Assembly (NCBI RefSeq): GCF_014837055.1
Contig: NZ_JACSPQ010000002.1
Location: 1-64,000 of the forward strand
Origin: Phocaeicola faecium
Lineage (GTDB): Bacteria; Bacteroidota; Bacteroidia; Bacteroidales; Bacteroidaceae
DNA: 64,000 nt
Reading direction: 5' to 3'
Shown: one piece after another, positions 58,279 through 64,000 of the stretch
Layout: every line of letters begins with the position of its first letter
Position numbering within the stretch: the stretch's first letter is position 1
Translations under genes and position numbers: made by a program
The notes under the pieces: generated by a model
Told to the model about the DNA's origin: nothing
Database searches by the model: none
What the model saw: only the letters and a program-made list of their open reading frames with translations

Positions 58279-59595
58279 ATGATGAAACAATTTTTCTGCG
58301 CTGTGGCGGTAGCTTTGTTATGCATATCCTGTTCATCGCCCAAGCAAAAGGCGGAACAGGATATGTTTGTATCTGTAAAAAACGGTCAGTTTATCCGTAA
58401 TGGTAAACCGTACTATTATGTAGGGGCGAATTTCTGGTATGGAGCCATCTTGGGTTCGGAAGGAACGGGCGGTAACCGGAAACGTTTATGCCAAGAACTG
58501 GATTCGTTGAAAGCATTGGGAGTAAACAACTTGCGTGTGTTGGTCGGGGCGGATGGAAAATCCGGCGTTCCGACAAAAGTAGAGCCTACCTTGCAAACTG
58601 CTCCCGGAGTGTATAACGATACGATTCTGGCAGGACTGGATTATCTGTTGATGGAAATGGGCAAGCGCGACATGCTGGCTGTGCTTTACCTGAATAACTC
58701 GTGGGAGTGGAGCGGCGGTTACGGGCAATACCTTGAATGGGCAGGTTTCGGAAAAATCCCCGTCCCGGCGATAGACGGCTATGAGGCTTTCATGAATTAT
58801 GTAAAACAGTTTCCGCAATCGGAGGCGGCGAAAAGGCTTTTTTCAAACTATGTTAACGATATCGTGACACGTACTAACCGTTATACGGGGAAGCGTTATA
58901 CCGATGACCCCACCATCATGTCGTGGCAAATAGGTAACGAACCGCGTGCTTTCTCCCAAGATAATAAAGAAGCATTTGCCGATTGGTTGGAAAAGGCAGC
59001 AACTCAACTTGATTCGCTTGCTCCCCGTCAGTTGATATCTACCGGGAGCGAAGGTAAAGCAGGTTGCGAAGAAGACATATCGCTGTTCGAACGGATTCAT
59101 CAGAATGAACATATTGATTACTTGACCATCCATATCTGGCCTTATAATTGGGGGTGGGTATCGGAAGACAGTTTGCAGCAGAAGCTGGATAATGCCAAAC
59201 AAAAAACCGAAAAGTATATAACGGAACATTTGTCCGTGGCAGAACGCTGCGGCAAACCGATGGTAATCGAGGAGTTCGGTTATCCGCGCGACGGATTTAA
59301 ATTTGAAAAACATGCCCCAACCGTTGCCCGCGACAGCTATTATGAATCGGTTTTCGGTTTGATAAACAAACATGCCCGTACGGGAGGCCTACTGGCTGGA
59401 TGTAATTTCTGGGCATGGGGCGGAAGCGCATCCCTTCCTACCGGGCATGATTATTGGAAACCGGGTGACGATTATACAGGCGATCCGGCACAAGAAGCTC
59501 AAGGGCTTAATTCCGTATTCAGCACTGACAGCACAACCCTCTCTTTGATTCGGAATATCAATGCAATTTTGTCATGTTCTGATGAGTCTTATTGA
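58279..59595 (+). CDS. GH5_7-like endo-beta-mannanase lipoprotein
   Basis: A 438-residue lipoprotein (Cys18 in LLCISCSS) with a GH5 clan A TIM barrel. The catalytic acid/base is Glu221 in SWQIGNEPRAF and the nucleophile lies in MVIEEFGYPRD (Glu331 or Glu332). The sequence matches the GH5_7 mannanase pattern (GKPYYYVGANFWYGA, NNLRVLVGADG, HIWPYNWGWV). It would cut beta-1,4-mannan or galacto(gluco)mannan at the cell surface. Neighbouring GH3 and acetylesterase genes fit acetylated mannan, but no epimerase or phosphorylase of the known mannan pathway is in view. Confidence 0.88.
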   Translation: MMKQFFCAVAVALLCISCSSPKQKAEQDMFVSVKNGQFIRNGKPYYYVGANFWYGAILGSEGTGGNRKRLCQELDSLKALGVNNLRVLVGADGKSGVPTKVEPTLQTAPGVYNDTILAGLDYLLMEMGKRDMLAVLYLNNSWEWSGGYGQYLEWAGFGKIPVPAIDGYEAFMNYVKQFPQSEAAKRLFSNYVNDIVTRTNRYTGKRYTDDPTIMSWQIGNEPRAFSQDNKEAFADWLEKAATQLDSLAPRQLISTGSEGKAGCEEDISLFERIHQNEHIDYLTIHIWPYNWGWVSEDSLQQKLDNAKQKTEKYITEHLSVAERCGKPMVIEEFGYPRDGFKFEKHAPTVARDSYYESVFGLINKHARTGGLLAGCNFWAWGGSASLPTGHDYWKPGDDYTGDPAQEAQGLNSVFSTDSTTLSLIRNINAILSCSDESY

Positions 59596-59666
59596 TACAG
59601 GTCAAAAAAATACGGCCATTCCGGTATGTTTTTCTTTTTCGTTGGAAAGATTATCCGAAATGGTCG

Positions 59667-59674
59667 TATTTTTG
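59667..59674 (+). promoter_or_regulatory. Candidate -7 box before a small ORF
   Basis: TATTTTTG matches TAnnTTTG, about 90 bases before the ATG of a 29-residue ORF. Confidence 0.4.
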
Positions 59675-59764
59675 TGTTGTAAAACATGAAATAAGTTTCT
59701 TGATAACACCTTATAAGGAGAGAAATACAAAGATTGAAAGGATAACGACTAAACTGAAAACAGA

Positions 59765-59854
59765 ATGAAAGAGGTAAAAAGTTTGCTTCGTTCTATCAGA
59801 AAGAATCTGGAATGGAGCGCAATGGTAATGTACGGCGGAATGTATAACAAGTAA
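59765..59854 (+). CDS. Candidate 29-residue small protein
   Basis: An open frame starting MKEVKSLLRSIRKNLEWS and ending AMVMYGGMYNK: a basic amphipathic half followed by a short hydrophobic, aromatic tail. It lies in the 366-base gap between GH5 and GH3, between a TATTTTTG box and a strong terminator, which is why it is listed. An AT-rich gap of this size could hold such a frame by chance. No family recognised. Confidence 0.4.
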   Translation: MKEVKSLLRSIRKNLEWSAMVMYGGMYNK

Positions 59855-59895
59855 TCGCCGTGTTAATTTGAGAGAATTTGAAGTTGTATAACAAG

Positions 59896-59937
59896 AAAAG
59901 GTTGCACCGTAGACATTCATACGGATTGCAACCTTTT
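59896..59937. terminator. Bidirectional terminator before GH3 end
   Basis: Stem AAAAGGTTGCACCGT / ACGGATTGCAACCTTTT (one bulge) around a 10-base loop, T-rich on both strands. It serves the small ORF or GH5 transcript and the opposing GH3 transcript. Confidence 0.88.
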
Positions 59938-59961
59938 TCTTTATCTTGCCTTGTTACCGAA

Positions 59962-62307
59962 TTAACGATTAGGGGTGTCCCATACTTTTGTTTGCGTACA
60001 AGTAATGGTAGTTTGCTGATTACCGCACGATAATTTGAAGTCGCCTTTCTCCAGTCTCCACTTGCCGTCGTATCCTACGAACGCTAAGTCATTAGCTTTC
60101 AATTTAAATGTTACGGTCTTGGTTTCACCCGGTTTTAAAGAGATTTTCTCGAAGTCTCTCAAGCGGATATTGTCCGGTGTACTGCTGGCTACGAGATCGC
60201 TTGAGTATAACAATACGCTCTCTTTGCCCTCTCTGCCTCCGGTATTGGTGACGTCTACCGTTACGGTGAGTTCTTCATCGGGGTTAAAAGATGATTTGTC
60301 TGCGCGGAGGTTATCATATTGGTAAGTGGAGTAGCTTAATCCGAAGCCGAATTGCCATTGAACGTCCATAACCGAATCGTAATTGTAGTTCCCTGCCATC
60401 TGACCGATATTTTCACAAGGCTTGTAATCGTAAGTGGCTAATGAGTTGATGAGTTTCGGGTAAGTGAAAGGCATCTTTCCGCTGAAGTTCACATCGCCAG
60501 CCAATAAATTAGCCAGCGCATCCCCTCCGTAATTACCGGGGAGCATGATATTGACGACAGCTTTCGCCAGCGGAACAATGTCGTTGACAATACGTGGACG
60601 CCCTTGATTCAGAATCAATACAATCGGTTTCCCGGTAGCCGCCAATGCCTTTACCAGATTACGCTGGTTGGCAGAAAGCGTAAGGTCGGTCAGGTTTCCG
60701 GGAGTTTCACAGTAAGAGTTTTCGCCGATGCAAGCAATGATAACGTCTGCGTTGTTGGCTGCGGCTACTGCTTTATCTATTTCCGGCGTGTTTTCCTCCC
60801 ACCAGTTGTCGTTTTTATAAGGAGCATAAGTCACTCCCGGTTCATAGATTACCTGTTCTTTTCCGTATTTGTTACAGAGAGCCTCGTAAATGGTATTGTA
60901 ATTCTGTGCATATTCATCCGCACGATGTCCTTGCCAGCTATACGACCATCCCCCGTTGAGGCAACGCATGGAGTTGGCATTCGGCCCGGTCAGCAGAATC
61001 TTTTTCCCGCGAGCGATGGGCAGTATATGGTCATCGTTTTTCAATAACACTTCGGACTCTTCCGCTGCATGAAGTGCTTCTTCCGCAAATTCAGGCGAAG
61101 CAAAACGGTCGTACTTGCTGATGTCCCAATAAGGATGTTCGAATAACCCCAAGCGGTACTTCAATCGCAATACACGGGCTACGGCATCATCGATACGGCT
61201 CATTGGCACTTCGCCTTCTTCAACCAGCTCTTTCAGGTACGTGCAGAAGCTGACCTCGTAAGGAACCATTGACATGTCGATTCCCGCATTAATGGCTATC
61301 TTGACAGCTTCTTTCTTGGTAGCGGCGATATGGTCGCGCGTACATAAATTATTGATGTCCGCCCAATCGGTTACAATCAGCCCGTCCCAATTCAAGTCTT
61401 CTTTCAACCAGTCGGTAAGCAATTCCTTGTTGGCGTGGAAAGGCATTCCGTTATCTACGCCCGAATTGACCATCAGACTCAGTGCGCCGGCGCGGATGGC
61501 AGACAGAAACGGTGCGAAATGTTTTTCGCGCAATTCGCTGCGGGGAATAGCCGACGGTGTACGGTCTTTTCCCGAAACGGGTACACCGTAACCCATATAA
61601 TGTTTCACACAGGCTGCTACCCGGTTTTCGCCGATGTGATTCGGGTCATCTCCTTGAAATCCACGGATGGCAGCAACTCCCATTTCTGCATTTACATAAC
61701 AGTCTTCGCCGTAGTTTTCCCACATGCGAGGCCAGCGAGGGTCGCGTCCCAAGTCTACCACCGGCGCGTAAGTCCACGGAATACATCCCGCTTTGGTCTC
61801 ATAAGCAGAGATTTCCGCTCCTCTTTCTACCAACTCACGGTTGAAGGTTGCCCCCATGTTGATGCCTTGCGGGAATAGCGTACCGTCGAGCGTATAGGTT
61901 GTTCCGTGTATTTGGTCTACTCCGTAAATACATGGAATGCCAATCTCTTTCATCGATTTGTCTTGGATTTGCTTAATCATGGCTGCCCATACCTCTTTCT
62001 TTTGAGCCACGCTCAACGGAACGTTTAGCAGCGAGCCCACTTTGTATTTCCCTATAACCGTATCGAGCATTGCTTCGCTGAGGGCAAATCCGTTTTTGCT
62101 TTTCTCGAAATCCGTAACCACATCAATGGTTATTTCACACATTTGCCCTACCTTTTCGTCGAGAGTCATTTGCTTCAGCCACTTCTGAATATTGGCTTCT
62201 ATTTCCGGATCGGGTGTGATGGCAGGCGGTACGGTCTGTCCGGCGGACGAGACACAGGCACTGGCGCAAAGCATGGAAGCGAGCGCTATGTTTTTTATTT
62301 GATTCAT
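59962..62307 (-). CDS. GH3 beta-glucosidase-like exoglycosidase
   Basis: A 781-residue exported GH3 enzyme with an N-terminal TIM barrel, an alpha/beta sandwich and a C-terminal fibronectin-like domain ([22 protein letters not shown]). The nucleophile is the Asp in LIVTDWADI; substrate-site text [15 protein letters not shown] and [11 protein letters not shown] are typical. It removes terminal beta-linked glucose or a related sugar from oligosaccharides in the periplasm. It follows the acetylesterase gene by 63 bases on the same strand, so the two probably form one unit. Confidence 0.92.
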   Translation of the reverse strand: MNQIKNIALASMLCASACVSSAGQTVPPAITPDPEIEANIQKWLKQMTLDEKVGQMCEITIDVVTDFEKSKNGFALSEAMLDTVIGKYKVGSLLNVPLSVAQKKEVWAAMIKQIQDKSMKEIGIPCIYGVDQIHGTTYTLDGTLFPQGINMGATFNRELVERGAEISAYETKAGCIPWTYAPVVDLGRDPRWPRMWENYGEDCYVNAEMGVAAIRGFQGDDPNHIGENRVAACVKHYMGYGVPVSGKDRTPSAIPRSELREKHFAPFLSAIRAGALSLMVNSGVDNGMPFHANKELLTDWLKEDLNWDGLIVTDWADINNLCTRDHIAATKKEAVKIAINAGIDMSMVPYEVSFCTYLKELVEEGEVPMSRIDDAVARVLRLKYRLGLFEHPYWDISKYDRFASPEFAEEALHAAEESEVLLKNDDHILPIARGKKILLTGPNANSMRCLNGGWSYSWQGHRADEYAQNYNTIYEALCNKYGKEQVIYEPGVTYAPYKNDNWWEENTPEIDKAVAAANNADVIIACIGENSYCETPGNLTDLTLSANQRNLVKALAATGKPIVLILNQGRPRIVNDIVPLAKAVVNIMLPGNYGGDALANLLAGDVNFSGKMPFTYPKLINSLATYDYKPCENIGQMAGNYNYDSVMDVQWQFGFGLSYSTYQYDNLRADKSSFNPDEELTVTVDVTNTGGREGKESVLLYSSDLVASSTPDNIRLRDFEKISLKPGETKTVTFKLKANDLAFVGYDGKWRLEKGDFKLSCGNQQTTITCTQTKVWDTPNR

Positions 62308-62370
62308 ACAGATTGGAGTTTAATCGTTAGTTTTTCATTATTATGACGTTATTGGGTGAAATGCGGATAT

Positions 62371-63798
62371 TTATTTTTCCCAGCTATCCGTACGGAAAGG
62401 AATGAGCGGCAGTCCGCGCAGGTTTGCCACATTGCCGGGCAGAAAATCGCGGAAAGCATACCGTACGGCAACCGGGCGGTCCACTTCCTTGCAGGTAACT
62501 TTTATTTGGTTTCTTCCTGTCAGTTCGGCTTCTGCCGGATGGAACACCCTGTCTTCGCCCGCCATTTCAAAGCCTGTCATTCCGTTCATACGATTGAAAC
62601 CGTTATCGGCGTGACTGAAACTGAGAATGGCAGCATTGTCTTTTATTTCCATCGATAAGAAGGAAGGGCTGTCCGCCTCGATTCCACTAACGTGATACGT
62701 TTTGCTCAACGCCTGATAAGCCAACCGTTCGCCTACGTGTTTTTTATCTTTCGGATGAATGTTGCAGGCTTCATACGGTTCTACCAAATCATTGGTAGAA
62801 ATCATGGCACTGTTCGGTATCAGCGATTGGGCTTTGAACTGGGCTTCGCGCAACAAGGCACTTGTCGTTCCTTCTGCCGAACCGTATGGCGCTATCTCTA
62901 CGAAATAAAAAGGCAGTTCGCCAAGTCCCCATTCCTTGCGCCAAAGCTCCGCCATCGTTTTCAGCCGTTCGGCGTAAGTGGAGTGCCTTCCCACGTTCGA
63001 CTCTCCCTGATACCACAAGAACCCCTTGATGGTGTACTGCTGGAGAGGTTTCAACATTCCGTTATACATCAATACCGGACTGAGGCAATGCCACCAGTCG
63101 TGCGGAGCATCCTTGCGGATATCGCGAGACAAATCAATGTCGGGATATTGAGATACGATTTCGCGGGGAAGCCAGCCTTCCACCATCGACCCTCCCCAAC
63201 TGCAATGGATGATGCCTATCGGTACGTTTAACACGCGGTTCATCATCATGGCAAAATGGAATGCTGTGGCGCTGAATCGGGGTGCATTTTCAGGAGTGCT
63301 TGTTTTCCAACTTCCCGTACAGCGGTCTACGGGCTTCAGTTGTCCGTTCTTTTCGACGGTAGCCATGCGGATTCCCTTCCACTGTCCCGCCGCGGCTATG
63401 GTTTCGTTGGCACCGGCTATCGGGCAATTATCAAATCCCGCGAGAGGCATCTCCATATTCGACTGTCCGGAACAAAACCATACTTCGCCGATAAGCACAT
63501 TGTTTAACTGCACGGTCTCGCCGTCGGATATTGAGATGGTTTGCGGTTCATACGAAGCGGCAGGTGTGTCTACCGTCGCGAGCCACCGCCCTTTCTCGTC
63601 CGTACGGGTGAGGTAAGTCTTCTCGTTCCACGACGTGTGTACGGTTATTTCCGTTTGAGGTTCTGCCCATCCCCACAGCCGGGCTTGGGTTTGCTGCTGA
63701 AGCACCATGTTGTCGCTTACGATGTCCGGCAAGGTTACTTTTCCCCATGCCATAACGCTCGCCAATAACAAGACAGCAGTGCTGAATGGTCTTTTCAT
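62371..63798 (-). CDS. SGNH-type carbohydrate acetylesterase (sialate O-acetylesterase-like)
   Basis: A 475-residue exported esterase of the SASA/DUF303 SGNH group; the signal peptide is MKRPFSTAVLLLASVMAWG. The catalytic Ser is in FCSGQSNMEMP, the second block is LWYQGESNVG, and Asp and His lie in NIHPKDKKHVGE. It removes acetyl groups from a carbohydrate. The family name points to sialic acid, but neighbours (GH3, GH5_7, GH97) suggest acetylated plant mannan or a similar glycan instead; this is inference. Confidence 0.88.
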   Translation of the reverse strand: MKRPFSTAVLLLASVMAWGKVTLPDIVSDNMVLQQQTQARLWGWAEPQTEITVHTSWNEKTYLTRTDEKGRWLATVDTPAASYEPQTISISDGETVQLNNVLIGEVWFCSGQSNMEMPLAGFDNCPIAGANETIAAAGQWKGIRMATVEKNGQLKPVDRCTGSWKTSTPENAPRFSATAFHFAMMMNRVLNVPIGIIHCSWGGSMVEGWLPREIVSQYPDIDLSRDIRKDAPHDWWHCLSPVLMYNGMLKPLQQYTIKGFLWYQGESNVGRHSTYAERLKTMAELWRKEWGLGELPFYFVEIAPYGSAEGTTSALLREAQFKAQSLIPNSAMISTNDLVEPYEACNIHPKDKKHVGERLAYQALSKTYHVSGIEADSPSFLSMEIKDNAAILSFSHADNGFNRMNGMTGFEMAGEDRVFHPAEAELTGRNQIKVTCKEVDRPVAVRYAFRDFLPGNVANLRGLPLIPFRTDSWEK

Positions 63799-63876
63799 AA
63801 TTTCAAAGTATTAGTAGTTTATATTCTATGGTAAATTTGCCTGAACTATATGCAGAAATTCTCCGCCTTTGTGTTC

Positions 63877-63973
63877 CCGAAAACGCAACCGTTAGTGTTA
63901 ATCATTTCTATGGGTAGAACTGTCCGGTTCTACCCATAGTGTTGCCCTGTTCTATGGGTAGCGTTTTTCAGGC
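63877..63973. repeat. 22-bp-phased palindrome element, copy 8
   Basis: Decamers start at 63886, 63908, 63930 and 63952: CAACCGTTAG, CTATGGGTAG, CTACCCATAG, CTATGGGTAG. The edges are CCCGAAAACG and TAGCGTTTTTCAGGC, one of the best preserved right ends. It lies upstream of the acetylesterase gene at the window end. Confidence 0.92.
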
Positions 63974-64000
63974 AAAACGCTCGTTGATTTCCAAGCACAT

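Overview
The window is chromosomal DNA of a Bacteroidales gut-type bacterium, most likely Bacteroides, Phocaeicola or a close relative; I cannot name the species. The support is tandem SusC/SusD pairs, signal-peptidase-II lipoproteins, a FimA/Mfa2-type (type V) pilus operon, an argF'-type N-succinylornithine carbamoyltransferase, a type B L31 protein, and many upstream regions carrying the Bacteroidota -7 promoter box TAnnTTTG. It opens on the last bases of a 5S rRNA gene and the terminator of that rRNA operon.

Layout. 0-10.4 kb: nucleoside kinase and gyrB; an orphan PqqD-like (RiPP recognition element) protein coupled to a cysteine-rich peptide; GNAT; rpmH; efp; glycosyltransferase plus radC; MIP18-family Fe-S protein plus lpxH; a small lipoprotein. 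11.3-23.2 kb: a polysaccharide utilisation locus with two susC/susD pairs, a surface glycan-binding lipoprotein and a GH16 endo-beta-glucanase. 23.2-30.7 kb: envelope and housekeeping genes (rpmE2, lptB, mlaE-mlaF, der, era, fabH, rpmF, DUF177). 30.8-37 kb: GH2 beta-galactosidase, a lytic transglycosylase operon, and an AT-rich pair made of a membrane-anchored S24/S26-like protein and a small membrane protein. 37.3-45.6 kb: a six-gene pilus operon. 45.9-48.3 kb: proA and argF'. 48.6-55.4 kb: GH43, ruvB, a flippase, a DEAD-box helicase and a CPBP protease. 56-63.8 kb: GH97, GH5_7, GH3 and an SGNH acetylesterase, a second glycan-degrading cluster without its own SusCD or regulator in view.

The strongest unexplained signal is a family of eight intergenic elements scattered over the whole window. 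Each is a row of 10-bp quasi-palindromes (three bases, four bases, three bases; nearly all contain CTACC or GGTAG) whose starts are spaced exactly 22 bp apart. Seven copies have four decamers and one has three. The decamers come from a small set used in either orientation, so each copy is a different word. Several copies are framed by GCCTGAAAA / TTTTCAGGC-like ends. I do not recognise this as a named repeat family.

Other points worth a second look are the PqqD-like/Cys-rich pair with a structured intergenic element beside it, the membrane-anchored S24-like protein, a 29-codon ORF between a promoter-like box and a terminator, and a C-terminal motif shared by the major fimbrillin and the pilus anchor. 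No tRNA, CRISPR array, insertion sequence or prophage gene was seen. No sensor or sigma regulator sits next to either glycan cluster.
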